A DNA stretch of 64,000 bases from Thalassotalea psychrophila (GCF_031583595.1 NZ_CP134145.1:1302001-1366000); one strand, 5' to 3'. Shown: positions 27,543 to 38,300, counted from the first letter of the stretch. Notes: a model not told the origin generated them from the sequence alone. Made by a program: numbers and translations.

Positions 27543-28091
27543 TTGTTTGAACGCAGCGATGAAACATTAATAAGCCTTGCTTTAAAGGGGAAAAAATCTG
27601 CTTGGATGACGTTATTAAAGCGTTATGAAAAGCCGATTTATAATTACACTTTACGTATGGTTAGTAACCCTGATGATGCTTTGGACTTATTACAAGATAT
27701 CTTCATGGCGGTTTTTAAGAATTTAGCCTCGTTTCGTGGTGACAGTAAATTTAACAGTTGGTTATTTAGAATTGCACATTATCGATGTATTGAGTATTAC
27801 CGGCGCAAGAAACCTCATCAATCTCTAGATGATGAACCAGAGCAAGAAGCCGATATTAGCGATAGTTGTCCTGAAAATAATATAAAACAGTCTCAACAAT
27901 CGGAAGCGTTAGCTACGGCGATGAAAATTTTACCAATAAACCAGCGTACCGTTATTGAGCTAAAGTTTTTCCAGCACTTTACCTTCGATGAAATAGCCGG
28001 TCAGCTTGGTATATCAAGTAATACAGTGAAATCTCGTTTATATAGTGCGTTAGATAAATTAAAAGGCGTTTTGGAGGTAGATTATGTCTAA
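27543..28091 (+). CDS. ECF-type RNA polymerase sigma factor
   Basis: 182 residues with sigma region 2 (DALDLLQDIFMAVFKNLASF, then FNSWLFRIAHYRCIEYYRR) and region 4 (LPINQRTVIELKFF...FDEIAGQLGISSNTVKSRLY), and no regions 1 or 3. Only TTG is available as a start; the next in-frame Met is residue 22, inside region 2. AGG lies 11 bases upstream. An out-of-frame 10-codon ORF at 27518-27550 overlaps the start and may couple translation. The next gene, overlapping by 8 bp, is its likely membrane anti-sigma factor. Confidence 0.88.
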   Translation: MFERSDETLISLALKGKKSAWMTLLKRYEKPIYNYTLRMVSNPDDALDLLQDIFMAVFKNLASFRGDSKFNSWLFRIAHYRCIEYYRRKKPHQSLDDEPEQEADISDSCPENNIKQSQQSEALATAMKILPINQRTVIELKFFQHFTFDEIAGQLGISSNTVKSRLYSALDKLKGVLEVDYV

Positions 28092-28788
28092 TTCAGAAAA
28101 TCATAAAGACCATGAATTTAAGTTATGGTTAGATGGCAAGCTAAGCCCTGAGCAAAGTATGCAGTTTGAACAGGATATTGCCGATGATGAAGCTATGCAG
28201 CAACGCCTTGCTACTGCACGCTTTATTGAACAACAAGTACATTGTTATGAAGAACAAGCGACACCTACTTGGGATCGGGAAAGTACTTTTCTTGCTGATT
28301 CAAAGCCTTGGTGGCAATGGCAAGGGCTGCCAGCATTGTCTATGGCATTTTCGATATTTGCTATTTGTTTAGTGATTTTTAAAGTCGAACTAGTTATGCA
28401 AGACAGTGGACTTTTGGTTAACTTTGGTGGAAAAAGTGTTCAACAAAACCCAGTGAATGTTGACCAACTTATAAATCAACGTCTAAAAGAATTTGCCGCT
28501 GAACAGCAGGTCGTTATGGCAAATTATGCTGCAGATATGAAAGATGACCAACAAGATAATAATTTAAAACTTGCCACTTATTTAATGAGTGCCTCCAGAC
28601 AAGAACGTAAAGAAGATATTTCAAGTTTTGTTAAGTTTGTAAATGAGCAACGAGACGAAGATGCAATTGATCAAAAGTTACGCTTTCAAAAGCTTGAGTA
28701 TGCTTTACAGTCGCAATCAATTGAAAACACATTAAATTCACCAATGCTTAAAAAAGCAAATTATGAACAACCTATGCAGGAGAAATAA
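28084..28788 (+). CDS. Putative membrane-anchored anti-sigma factor
   Basis: 234 residues: an acidic N-terminal cytoplasmic part (about 1-75, with FKLWLDGKLSPEQSMQFE and DIADDEAMQQRL resembling anti-sigma domains), one membrane helix (about 80-100, LSMAFSIFAICLVIFKVELV), then a periplasmic part rich in Gln and charged residues. There is no zinc-binding H-x3-C-x2-C motif. Its overlap with the ECF sigma gene is the main reason to call it an anti-sigma factor; it is probably released by stress-induced proteolysis, which is inference. Confidence 0.7.
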   Translation: MSNSENHKDHEFKLWLDGKLSPEQSMQFEQDIADDEAMQQRLATARFIEQQVHCYEEQATPTWDRESTFLADSKPWWQWQGLPALSMAFSIFAICLVIFKVELVMQDSGLLVNFGGKSVQQNPVNVDQLINQRLKEFAAEQQVVMANYAADMKDDQQDNNLKLATYLMSASRQERKEDISSFVKFVNEQRDEDAIDQKLRFQKLEYALQSQSIENTLNSPMLKKANYEQPMQEK

Positions 28789-28790
28789 AA

Positions 28791-29720
28791 ATGAAAAATA
28801 TTAATAAGGCGGCTTTACCTCTCGCATTGGCATCAGTACTGTTTAGCAGTCATGCGAGTGCAATTGATTATGACAAATTGCATCAGCAACTAGATATTAT
28901 GAGTGACATTATTAAGAGCTCTGTTAAAAAGCAAAGTGATAATAAAGGACCGCAGCTTGCAAGAATAGAAAGTCACTATTTAGCTGGTCAAGGTGTTGTT
29001 TTTAATTTGAACGTTGCCAGGGTTCTATATTATGGTCACAACAGCAATATAAATACTCCAGTGATGCCGCTTATGCCTGTTGTACCTCGCCCGCCACGTA
29101 ATTCTGAAGGGCACGAAGGAGCAGAGCTCTTTGGTGAAAACTATGAAATAGTCATTGAAGAGGCTATGGAAGAAGCTGCGATAGCTATTGAAATGATAAA
29201 TGAAAACATTCGTTTTGATGCTGAAGATCAACGGGAGTTAAGAGAGCAAGAGCGAGAGCTTGCCTATGAGTTAAGAGATTTAGCACGCGAAGAACGCGAT
29301 TTAAACTATGAAAAACTGCATTTAGACGACGATGAAAAAGCTGAGTATCAAAAAGAATTAGTTGAAATAAAGAAACGTAAAGAAGTTATTGAGCAAGCCA
29401 AAGTAAAAGTTAAAAAACGTGCTAAGGAATACAAAGCTAAAGTACAAAAAGTACAGGATGAAAAAGCAAAACAACAACAACTATTTTATTCACAGCTTGA
29501 ATCAAATATAACCGATGTACTGTGCAGTTATGGTGGAGGCTTGAAAGAGTTACCTGATTCAGAATATATCTCAATGATTATTAATGGAGCAGGAAATACC
29601 ATTGATGGACGAACTAAAGATAAAGTATTGGTATTTAATAAGTTAGACGTTAAAAATTGTGTACTTGAACGCATTGATGCTGCAGCTTTACTCAGTAAAG
29701 CTAATGGCTACCAGTTTTAG
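28791..29720 (+). CDS. Hypothetical periplasmic coiled-coil protein of the ECF operon
   Basis: 309 residues with a signal peptide (about 1-24, cleavage near ASA). A linker containing a Pro-rich stretch (MPLMPVVPRPPR) is followed by a long highly charged coiled coil (about 135-240, rich in Glu, Arg and Lys). The C-terminal domain has two cysteines (VLCSYGG and NCVLERI). Family not recognised. It follows the anti-sigma gene by 2 bp with AGGAG before the start, so it is the third gene of the sigma operon and may be a sensor or effector of envelope stress. Confidence 0.65.
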   Translation: MKNINKAALPLALASVLFSSHASAIDYDKLHQQLDIMSDIIKSSVKKQSDNKGPQLARIESHYLAGQGVVFNLNVARVLYYGHNSNINTPVMPLMPVVPRPPRNSEGHEGAELFGENYEIVIEEAMEEAAIAIEMINENIRFDAEDQRELREQERELAYELRDLAREERDLNYEKLHLDDDEKAEYQKELVEIKKRKEVIEQAKVKVKKRAKEYKAKVQKVQDEKAKQQQLFYSQLESNITDVLCSYGGGLKELPDSEYISMIINGAGNTIDGRTKDKVLVFNKLDVKNCVLERIDAAALLSKANGYQF

Positions 29721-29749
29721 GTAGAGGGAAATAAGCGAGCAATAATAAG

Positions 29750-29779
29750 AAAGCCCTGTATTTAACAATACAGGGCTTT
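29750..29779. terminator. Bidirectional terminator between the ECF operon and bamE
   Basis: AAAGCCCTGTATT-TAAC-AATACAGGGCTTT is a perfect 13-bp stem lying between two convergent genes, with A- and T-rich flanks. Confidence 0.85.
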
Positions 29780-29808
29780 AATGCTTTTAGAGCTTATTAG
29801 GTTTTGTA

Positions 29809-30150
29809 TTACTGATCCATAGGTACGTGAAAGTTTTCACCTACTTCAAAGTCACCTTCTGCTTTGGTTAGTAAATCGCCATCAAAGCTTAAAACCAACT
29901 TTTTACGTTTATTAAAAGCTTCATCTTTACCAGATAAGAACTCATAAACGTAATACCAAGTATCATTATTGAAGCTGTCTTTTATTACTGGGTTACCAAG
30001 TACATATTTTACTTGCTCTTTGGTCATACCTACTTGTAATTTATTAATTTGTTTTTGTTCTAGGTAATTACCCTGAGGCACGTCTATTTTGTATACACAG
30101 CCCGAAACTAAGCATAATGCTAAGCTTAAAATTATTGCGCGAGATAACAT
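29809..30150 (-). CDS. bamE: Outer-membrane assembly lipoprotein BamE (SmpA/OmlA)
   Basis: 113 residues with a lipoprotein signal (lipobox VSGC, lipidated Cys18). The BamE core includes NKLQVGMTKEQVKYVLGNPV and DTWYYVYEF. It stabilises the BAM complex that inserts beta-barrel proteins in the outer membrane. It is downstream of recN on the same strand, the order also found in Vibrio. Confidence 0.95.
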   Translation of the reverse strand: MLSRAIILSLALCLVSGCVYKIDVPQGNYLEQKQINKLQVGMTKEQVKYVLGNPVIKDSFNNDTWYYVYEFLSGKDEAFNKRKKLVLSFDGDLLTKAEGDFEVGENFHVPMDQ

Positions 30151-30265
30151 CTATTATTTATTCCTATCTATCCTGAGCAAGGATAATAACCAAGCCAGTT
30201 AAGAGATTAAAGGTTTTTGTCATTTATTTGCAAAATTTATTATTATTGCTGTCTATATTGAGTAA

Positions 30266-31930
30266 CTAACTAGCTAAAAGTTCCTTCGCATTTGCTAAAC
30301 TTGTTTTTGTTATTTCATCTCCAGCTAATAACCGAGCTATTTCATTTTCTCTGGCATCAAGGCTGAGTTCAGTCACACTAGTTTGTGTATTTTTTCCATC
30401 AGTGAGTTTTGCCACAAATAGTTGCTGATGCCCTTTACTTGCAACTTGTGGTAAATGAGTGACACAAATAACTTGCGTAGACTCACCAAGCTTATTCAAT
30501 TGTTGTCCTACCTTTGCTGCTGTTGGACCACTGATACCAACATCCACTTCATCAAAGATAAGAGTAGGTGTAACAACCTTTTCAGCAAGGATCACTTGTA
30601 TTGCTAGACTTATTCTTGATAACTCACCACCTGACGCAACTTTTGCTAAAGGTTCAACTGGTTGGCCTGGGTTCATGCTTACTAAAAATTCGATATTATC
30701 TGTGCCATTTGTAGTTGGCTCTGTGATCTCTTTTTCTGCTATAGCTAATTTGAAAATTGCCTCTGGCATATTCAATTGGCGAATGGACTTCGTTATTGCT
30801 TTTTCGAGCTTAGTTGCAGCTTTTATCCTGCTTACTCTAAGTTTACAAGAAAGCTCTTTATATTCGAGTAGGCAACTCTCCATTTCATCATGTATGTGTT
30901 CAAGTCGTGAATCATCTGAAGCAATAGCATGCAACTCTTTACAAATGTCACGGTGAAAACTATCCAAATTTTCAGGTGCTACTTTATGTTTTCTCGCTAA
31001 ATCAACAGCGGTAGAATAGCGTTCTTCGATTAATGCGAAAGTTTGTGGATCTAAGTCGATACTTTGTTGATATTCTATAAGGTCATGGCTTGCTTCTTCA
31101 AATTGGATCCTAGCTTCATTTACTAATGTTGCGATTGCTTTAACGCTGGGGTCGAGTTCTGCCAGTTGATTTAGGTTTTCGGTAGATTTTTGTAGTTGGC
31201 TAAGAAGATTGAACTGCTCATCGTTTGCTATTTCTTGTACGCATTGTTCCGATAACTGCATTAATTGTTGAGAATTACTATTTCGCTTAAAATCTGCTTC
31301 TAGTTGTGTAAATTCATTTACTTGCAGGGAAAATTCATCAAGCTCTTTTACTTGATATTGCAATAATTGTTGTTGTGCCAAGCGTTGCTGTTTACTTTGT
31401 TGAAGAATTTGTAACTCACTCTTGAGTGCTCGCCACTGGTTTTGGTAATGTTTTAGCTCTGATAACATCTCTTGATGGTTGGCATAATCATCTAATAATC
31501 GGCATTGCTCTTGGTTTTTCATTAACAGTTGATGGTCGTGTTGGCCATGAATATTTAATAAGTATTGACCAAGATCTTTTAATTGCGCTAAAGGGACAGG
31601 GCTACCATTTATGTATGCTTTCGAGCGGCCTTCTGCGCTTATTACTCGTCTTACAATACACTCACCATCTTGTTGTAGATCATGGGTAGCAAGCCACTTT
31701 AATGCTTTAGGTGTATCTGTTATTTCAAAAGTTGCAGTAAGCTCAGCTTTGGTGCTGCCTGGTCTAACAGTATTCGCTAACGCCCTACTACCTAAACATA
31801 AACCTAAAGCATCTATGGCAATCGATTTACCAGCACCTGTTTCGCCTGTGATGGTGGTCATGCCTTTTTGCCAGTCGATTTCTACAAAGCTGACAATGGC
31901 GAAGTTTCTTATGGCTAAATTTAATAACAT
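30266..31930 (-). CDS. recN: DNA repair ATPase RecN
   Basis: 554 residues from the ATG at 31930, whose product MLLNLAIRNFAIV aligns with the usual RecN start; an in-frame TTG at 31942 would add four residues. SMC-like layout: Walker A GETGAGKS (29-36), a long coiled-coil middle, and the signature and Walker B near the end (ASGGELSRISLAIQ, PTLIFDEVDVGISG). It acts at double-strand breaks. A LexA box lies about 50 bp upstream, so it belongs to the SOS response. Confidence 0.96.
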   Translation of the reverse strand: MLLNLAIRNFAIVSFVEIDWQKGMTTITGETGAGKSIAIDALGLCLGSRALANTVRPGSTKAELTATFEITDTPKALKWLATHDLQQDGECIVRRVISAEGRSKAYINGSPVPLAQLKDLGQYLLNIHGQHDHQLLMKNQEQCRLLDDYANHQEMLSELKHYQNQWRALKSELQILQQSKQQRLAQQQLLQYQVKELDEFSLQVNEFTQLEADFKRNSNSQQLMQLSEQCVQEIANDEQFNLLSQLQKSTENLNQLAELDPSVKAIATLVNEARIQFEEASHDLIEYQQSIDLDPQTFALIEERYSTAVDLARKHKVAPENLDSFHRDICKELHAIASDDSRLEHIHDEMESCLLEYKELSCKLRVSRIKAATKLEKAITKSIRQLNMPEAIFKLAIAEKEITEPTTNGTDNIEFLVSMNPGQPVEPLAKVASGGELSRISLAIQVILAEKVVTPTLIFDEVDVGISGPTAAKVGQQLNKLGESTQVICVTHLPQVASKGHQQLFVAKLTDGKNTQTSVTELSLDARENEIARLLAGDEITKTSLANAKELLAS

Positions 31931-31978
31931 AGTCGCACTCAATTAATTATTTATTTACCAAAAGGTAAAAAATAAACA

Positions 31979-31994
31979 CTGTTGATTTATACAG
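31979..31994. promoter_or_regulatory. LexA (SOS) box upstream of recN
   Basis: CTGTTGATTTATACAG is a perfect CTGT-N8-ACAG operator extended on the right by TA, as in the gammaproteobacterial consensus. A second, imperfect CTGT-N8-ACTG lies on the minus strand at about 31992-32008. Confidence 0.87.
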
Positions 31995-32035
31995 TAAAGT
32001 TAACAGTGATTTTTTTTGAATGCAAGTTTTATTTC

Positions 32036-32347
32036 CATTCAGGGAAGAAGGTATGCCGAGCTACCATGGATGGTAAAGGATCGGCGACATTCAGGGAAGA
32101 AGGTATGCCGAGCTGCCATGGATGGTAAAAGGTCGGCGACATTCAGGGAAGAAGGTATGCCGAGCTACCATGGATGGTAAAGGATCGGCGACATTCAGGG
32201 AAGAAGGTATGCCGAGCTGCCATGGATGGTAAAAGGTCGGCGACATTCAGGGAAGAAGGTATGCCGAGCTACCATGGCTGGTAAAAGGTCGGCGACATTC
32301 AGGGAAGAAGGTATGTCGAGCTACCATGGCTGGTAAAAGCTCGGCGC
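32036..32347 (+). repeat. Tandem hairpin repeat, locus A (six 52-bp units)
   Basis: Units begin CATTCAGGGAAGAAGGTATG at 32036, 32088, 32140, 32192, 32244 and 32296, exactly 52 bp apart. Each holds an inner stem TACCAT / ATGGTA and an outer stem GCCGA / TCGGC. Units alternate between two variants (ACCATGG with AAAGGA, and GCCATGG with AAAAGG). The last unit has TCGAGCT / AGCTCGG, a longer stem. The array lies between nadK and recN, about 40 bp upstream of the LexA box, in a 469-bp gap with no gene. Confidence 0.92.
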
Positions 32348-32411
32348 GTTTTCAATTAGGGCTTTGTCGAATTAGTTTTTGACGATTGGTATTTAAAGCT
32401 TACTTATGGTT

Positions 32412-33293
32412 TTAATAAACTTTATTACCCCAACTCAGTTTTGTTCGTAATACATTAAAATAATCATGATCAAGAGGGTGTACTAAACGAAGTGTGTATT
32501 TACATTTTTTGATACGTATTTCATCTCCTGGCATAACCGCTAAGATCACGTGACCATCACAACTTACTTGTAATTCTTCATGGTTATTCGTGGCAACAAC
32601 AAGCTTAATCTCACTGTCTCCATCAACCACAATAGGACGAGAACTTAATGTATGTGGAAACATTGGCACTAATGACAAGGCATTTAACGTTGGTGTCATA
32701 ATAGGTCCGCCGGCCGACATTGAATAGGCAGTGGAACCTGTAGGCGTAGACACGATAATTCCGTCAGAGCGTTGTGAAAACATGAATGTATCATCTAAAT
32801 AAACAGCAAACTCCATCATACTGGCAACTTTGCCTGGGTGAAGTACAGCCTCGTTCATCGCGCTATTAGAACTTTTTAATTTACCATGCCGATAAACTTC
32901 GGCCTGAATTAAAAATCGTTGTTCGGTTTTAGAACGGCCATCAAGAATTGCTTCAAGCGGTTCAATTAGGTTGTCCGGTGATAAATCGGTTAGAAACCCT
33001 AAGTTGCCGCGATTAACACCAAGTACAGCAATGTCATAACTTGATAATACCCGAGCTGCACCTAACATATAGCCATCTCCACCAACCACAATTGCCAAAT
33101 CAGCTTGTTCTCCAATATCAACAATATCAAAGGTATGGATATCTGCTTTATTTAATTTGTTGGCAACAGATGTTTCTATCATTACGTTGTAATTATTACC
33201 TTCTAGGTAATGATGAAGCGCGGCGATAGTCGCTAATGCACCTTCATGTTCGGGTTTGCCGATAAGGCCTATCGTTTTATACATTTTACTCAT
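32412..33293 (-). CDS. nadK: NAD kinase
   Basis: 293 residues. Phosphorylates NAD to NADP using ATP. The catalytic GGDG motif is at 71-74 (VVGGDGYML), followed by [10 protein letters not shown] and the NAD-binding [22 protein letters not shown]. Soluble. It lies between recN and the divergent grpE, the order also seen in Vibrio. Confidence 0.97.
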   Translation of the reverse strand: MSKMYKTIGLIGKPEHEGALATIAALHHYLEGNNYNVMIETSVANKLNKADIHTFDIVDIGEQADLAIVVGGDGYMLGAARVLSSYDIAVLGVNRGNLGFLTDLSPDNLIEPLEAILDGRSKTEQRFLIQAEVYRHGKLKSSNSAMNEAVLHPGKVASMMEFAVYLDDTFMFSQRSDGIIVSTPTGSTAYSMSAGGPIMTPTLNALSLVPMFPHTLSSRPIVVDGDSEIKLVVATNNHEELQVSCDGHVILAVMPGDEIRIKKCKYTLRLVHPLDHDYFNVLRTKLSWGNKVY

Positions 33294-33385
33294 TCAAATA
33301 GCGCTAATATATTGTTTATTATGGCAGTTTTACCGACATTTTTCCTATTGTAAAGAGGGCATTTAATAAATAGTTAAAAAATCTC

Positions 33386-33414
33386 CTTGAAACCTTTGAT
33401 AAAGCCCCCATAAT
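33386..33414 (+). promoter_or_regulatory. Sigma-32 heat-shock promoter of grpE
   Basis: CTTGAAA (33386-33392) and CCCCATA (33406-33412) are separated by 13 bp, matching the RpoH consensus CTTGAAA-N-CCCCATNT. The grpE ATG is about 60 bases downstream. Confidence 0.85.
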
Positions 33415-33473
33415 TACCACAATTATGAATTAATAAGTCTTGTTTAAGACTAAATGATACTGTGGAGTTATCG

Positions 33474-34109
33474 ATGACTACTGAGTCAACCAATACTGAT
33501 AAAGAAGTTTCAGCAACTGAAGCTGAAGTTAATGCAACTGAAGAGCAAGTAGTTGAGCAAAACGATGTAGAGCAAACTGAAGCTACAACCGAAGTTGTTG
33601 AAGAAGAAGTTGTTGTTGAATTGACTGCCGAGCAACAAAAAATTGCAGAGCTTGAACAAGCTTTAGCAGCAGCTCAATTTACAGTTGCTGACCAAAAAGA
33701 TTCAGTAATTAGAGCTAAAGCAGAAGTTGACAACATGCGCCGCCGTAGTGCTCAAGAAGTTGATAAAGCGAAAAAATTTGCTTTAGAAAAATTTGCCGGT
33801 GAAATGTTAAGTGTTGTTGATAACTTAGAACGTGGTTTAGCAACAATTGATGCTGAAGCAGAAGAACAAAAAGCAATATTTGAAGGCGTTAACTTAACCC
33901 TACAAGGCTTGTCTGCAGGCTTAGAGAAATTTGGTGTAAAAGCTGTAGATCCAAAAGATCAACCTTTTAACCCTGAATTGCACCAAGCAATGTCAATGCA
34001 ACAAGTTGAAGGTGTGGAACCAAACACTGTAATTGCTGTAATGCAAAAAGGTTATGAGTTAAATGGACGCTTAATTCGTCCAGCTATGGTTATGGTTTCT
34101 AAAGCATAA
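33474..34109 (+). CDS. grpE: Nucleotide exchange factor GrpE
   Basis: 211 residues from the ATG at 33474 (GGAG seven bases upstream; an in-frame GTG at 33462 is less likely). An acidic, disordered N-terminus (about 1-60) precedes a long helix and the GrpE core ([28 protein letters not shown] end). Speeds ADP release from DnaK. Separated from dnaK by about 7.5 kb of sensory genes. The heat-shock promoter is directly upstream. Confidence 0.96.
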   Translation: MTTESTNTDKEVSATEAEVNATEEQVVEQNDVEQTEATTEVVEEEVVVELTAEQQKIAELEQALAAAQFTVADQKDSVIRAKAEVDNMRRRSAQEVDKAKKFALEKFAGEMLSVVDNLERGLATIDAEAEEQKAIFEGVNLTLQGLSAGLEKFGVKAVDPKDQPFNPELHQAMSMQQVEGVEPNTVIAVMQKGYELNGRLIRPAMVMVSKA

Positions 34110-34135
34110 CCAGCTAAATATATTTAAAATATTAA

Positions 34136-34172
34136 AAGAGCGAGAAAGTTATCTTTCTAGCTCTTTTTTTTT
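34136..34172 (+). terminator. Terminator of grpE
   Basis: AGAGCGAGAAAG and CTTTCTAGCTCT form a 12-bp stem with one mismatch, followed by nine T. Confidence 0.83.
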
Positions 34173-34335
34173 GTTTCAAGGATGAAGCAATGCAAATCGC
34201 CATGGACCGTGCCTTCACATCCTCGGCAACTGCTTCCTCGATAACGCTCCTGAGCTATTCTACTTACATACGTCCCTATATTAATGCATGGCTCTACCTC
34301 CTGCACCCCTGCAGTGGTCCTTGAAGGTGACGTGG
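34173..34335. repeat. Degenerate intergenic repeat patch after grpE
   Basis: No gene. It contains a small palindrome CTGCACCCCTGCAG near 34300 and phrases such as CAAGGATGAAGCAATG and CTTCCTCGATAACGC. These recall the repeat families at 25731 and 63321 (which has CTTCCTCTTCGAGGATAACG). It looks like a decayed composite of intergenic repeats and marks the boundary of the inserted sensory block. Confidence 0.45.
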
Positions 34336-35241
34336 TTAATTGTTTCTGATTAAGTTATCTATTTGCCATTGCATGGCATGGTGTTGCAAAATTAGCTGGC
34401 AATGAGTTTTAACCCTTGCTGACAAAATTTCAGGGATAACTGGCTTTGTTATGTAGTCTACGGCACCAAATTCAAATCCTTTAATTACGTCATTTACCTC
34501 AGACAAGGCAGTTGTAAAAATGACTCTAATGTTCTGGGTCAGAGGATTGCGCTTTAACTGTTTACAAAAGGTTAAGCCATCAATATCAGGCATCATGATA
34601 TCAAGTAATATTATATCTGGGGGAGTGTTTGACAAACAAACCGTCATTGCTGAACTGGCGTTGTTTGCTGCTTTCACTTTATATTGCGGTTTTAAAATAC
34701 CAACAATTATTTCAATATTCATAGCTACGTCATCAACCACTAGAATTTGAATTTCTTTGAGTGTAGTTTTTGCAGCAAAGCGTCTATTTTTCAATTTGTT
34801 AGGAATATCTTGAGGTTGATTTCTGATGGGAAAGTTAATTGCATGCAGTAAACGCTCAGTCAATATAGTCTGATTAAAAGGTGGGACAATATATTCGGTA
34901 ACACCATGTTTAATAAGTTTATCAATGAGTACAGGGTCGATAATATCAGAAATAACAATAAAAGGGATTTTGTAAATGTCTTCATTATTTCTAACAAAAC
35001 TCAACAACTCAAAAACACTTGCATCGTCTAGGTTCTGCCAAAAACAAATAATTAAATCGAACTTTTTAATTTGCAGGTAACTCTTACTTTGTTCAATAGA
35101 TGCGGCAACGTTTTTACTGAAGTTGTAAGCGTCAAAGCGGGAATCGAAGTTAAGATCATTTTGTGAGCTGAAGTTAACTATAAGAACCGATTTTTTCTGC
35201 AATAACGCTAATGCATTTTGTGGCATGTTTGTTCTCTTCAT
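34336..35241 (-). CDS. Response regulator with two receiver domains, first degenerate
   Basis: 301 residues. An N-terminal receiver-like domain (about 18-140) has lost the phosphoacceptor: where Asp is expected there is Phe67 (FDLIICFWQN). The second receiver (about 165-285) is intact with Asp214 (IILLDIMMPD), Thr in IFTTA and Lys in YITKPV. There is no output domain, so it probably works by protein contact. Divergent from the hybrid kinase, its likely partner. A start at residue 6 (35226) has a better ribosome-binding site. Confidence 0.83.
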   Translation of the reverse strand: MKRTNMPQNALALLQKKSVLIVNFSSQNDLNFDSRFDAYNFSKNVAASIEQSKSYLQIKKFDLIICFWQNLDDASVFELLSFVRNNEDIYKIPFIVISDIIDPVLIDKLIKHGVTEYIVPPFNQTILTERLLHAINFPIRNQPQDIPNKLKNRRFAAKTTLKEIQILVVDDVAMNIEIIVGILKPQYKVKAANNASSAMTVCLSNTPPDIILLDIMMPDIDGLTFCKQLKRNPLTQNIRVIFTTALSEVNDVIKGFEFGAVDYITKPVIPEILSARVKTHCQLILQHHAMQWQIDNLIRNN

Positions 35242-35313
35242 TCAAACTTAAAAAAGTCGCAATTTCTCATTCTCTTTATATACTAGAATAAAAGCTGAAA
35301 AAATTAACTATTA

Positions 35314-38300
35314 ATGAACTACTTAAATAAATTAATTACTCTCTTAGTCACAATTATCTCCTTATTGTGTTGCTTTACAATATCAGCAAACGAATTGTCT
35401 CCTGAATTGCAAGCCTGGGCAAAAGCAAATCCGAAAGTAGCAGTAGGTATAGATTCTGAGTTAGCTCCTTTAGATCACGTAGATGAAAATGGAATCGCAA
35501 TAGGCATAGGGGCAGCTTATCGCGAACAGTTAAATAAAGTTTTACCGGTTCAGTTAATGGTTAAATCGGCAACAACATTTGCAAAAGAATATAGCGCAGT
35601 ACAACAGCATAAGCTTGACGCGCTATCACTTTGTGCTCGCAGTGATAATCGCAAAGGACAAGTTTTATTTACAACTCCAATAGTCACACGAAAATCAATT
35701 TTAGTCGTATCAACACTTTCAGGCATCACATCAATTTCGGATATACAAGCAACTACAAAGATTGGTGTGGTTAAAGCATATTCAAATTTTGAGCATGCGA
35801 AGGCTTTAGTCGGAGATAAAAATGTCATTCAAGTAAGTGACTTAGTCACTGGTTTAGAGCAAATGAATCTTGGTCAATTAGATGGTTTTGTCACCACATC
35901 ATTAAACCTTATTTACGCAGAAAGGGAACAAGACGAAAGCCGTTTTCGTTCAATTGCTTTAGATGGTTTTGCACCATTTGAATTAGGTTTTTGCGTCGAT
36001 ACTGAAAAACCAGAATTGGTAGAAATATTAAATTGGGGTATTGAGCAACTTGGAGAAGAAGCCTGGCAAGAACTTCAGTTAGATTGGAGCGAATCGTTTC
36101 GCAAGAGTCAACCCGAAATGGATATAACAAAAATAAACTATCCGCTTTATTTATCTATCCTTGTAGCGCTAATTTTTGTTTCTTTGGTTATTTTAAAAAG
36201 TCGTAAGTATGCCGATGAAATAGCAAATAAGTTTGGCACTGAGCGGTTTAAAGCGATTTACATCATGATTATTGTCTTGATTTTGACGATTGTGAGTGTA
36301 GCCACCACTGTTTTTTTAAAAGACTTTAAGAAGGAATCGCTTGAAAAAATTGAAGGGGTCTTAGAATTAAATCAAGAAATAATTAATGATGATTTATTAA
36401 ATTGGTATAACTCTAGAGAACAACTTGTAAAAGGCATAAGCAGGTTAGGGAAGTTTAAAAGGTTAGTAATACAACTAAATACATCAATAACAAATAATGA
36501 TTTAAAAAATGAGCAGCTAGCCAGAGATTCATTGCATGATTTTTTTGCAGCAAGGCCATCAACAACAATAAACTCTCGTGATTTTAATATTATCTCTGCA
36601 GGTGGTATAAACCTGTTTAATAATGTTGAAAAATTAACGGGTGATATAAGTGTACTAATAGCTGAGCGACCAGGGATATTTAATCTGGTACTTGGCGGAA
36701 AAACGATGTTTTTCCCTGCAATTAGAGAAACTGACGCTAGAAAGCAAACCAAGGCATTACTCTATATAGCTGCACCTATTTTGGATGACACTGGCAAAGT
36801 TATTGCTGTTTTCGCCTTAAATTTTGATCCTAATAAAAGTTTTACCAGCATATTTACCCGTGCTAAGTATGGTAAAACGTTCGATGCTTATGCAATTGAC
36901 GGTAGCGGCTATTTAGTCTCAGGCAGTCGCTTTACTAAGCAGCTTATCAGTTTGGGTAAACTATCGAAAAACCAATCAAGTATTCTTAACGTTTCTCTAC
37001 CAAATATAGAGCAAAATTCTATTGTACAAAGTACCTTACTCGGTTCTTCCGGACAAAATTTAACAGGGTATATTGATTATCGAGATCACTATGTCGTAGG
37101 CATATGGCAATGGAATGAGAAGTTTAGTTTGTCTACTGTGGTTGAAATAGATTTTGACGAGTCGCAACAAGAGTATCTGCAATTACGAGATTTGTTGATC
37201 AGCATACTCGTTGCAACTGCGTTAATTATTATCGCGCTTTCAGCGTTTATGTTTATTATTTCTCGCAGAGCAAATGAAATTAATAATCGATCAAAAGATG
37301 AGTTAGAAGCTATTGTAAATGAAAGAACTAAAGCATTAGCACGTTCAGAGAGTAAGAACCGCACTGTTTTAAGCTCTGTAGCCGATGGCATTTTTGGCAT
37401 TGATAAAAACGGCCGATGTGTATTATTTAATGAATCAGCAAGTCAGTTACTCGGTTACAGCGAAAAAGAAGCCATTGGTCAACCGCATCTAACATTATTT
37501 CATCATACCAATGAAGATGGCAGCAAACATCAGACAAGTGAAAGTCCTATATTTAATGCCTTGCTAACTCAAAAAGTAGTGCATGTCCCTAACAATTTCT
37601 TTTGGCATAAAGATGGCCATAAGGTTTTTGTTGAATATAGTGTCGCGCCAATTACTTCTGCGGGAGATGAACTTGCAGCGGTGATCGCGTTTAAAGATAT
37701 TAGTGAACGGTTGAAAGAAAGAGAGCGGTTAGACCGAATATTAGAATCTGCGCCGATAACAATGCTGGTGGTGAACAAAAATGATGTCATTGAACAAGCC
37801 AACGCAACCGCCGAAAGAATGTTGGGGTTTGAAGTTGAACAGTTAATCGGTAAGCCTTTAGCCACAATTGTGCCTGAACACCGCCGAGATGAGCATCACG
37901 CTTTTACTAACGAGTACTGGCAAGATCCAATTATCCATCGCAGTGGTATAGATGACGGTACATTGGATATGCTCACTAAGAGTGGACAAACCATTGAGGT
38001 TGAATCTGTTTATACCCCGGTATCTTTACGCGGAGAAGAACTACTTATTATTTCTATTCGTGATATAACCCAAGAAAACATGGCTAAAAAAGCCTTATTT
38101 GAAGCCAAAACGTTAGCTGATGATGCCAGTAAAGCCAAATCAGATTTTTTAGCGAACATGAGCCATGAAATTCGCACCCCCATGAATGCAATTATTGGTA
38201 TGTCACATTTGGCCCTTGAATACGACTTGGAAAATAAACCGCGCAATTATATTCAGAAAGTGAATAAAGCCGCGGAGTCATTGTTAGGCATAATTAACGA

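Noticed and set aside
32036..32347. Possible CRISPR array at the 52-bp repeats
   Set aside because: The whole 52 bp repeats with no variable spacers, the units carry nested hairpins, and no cas gene is near. It is a tandem repeat, not CRISPR.
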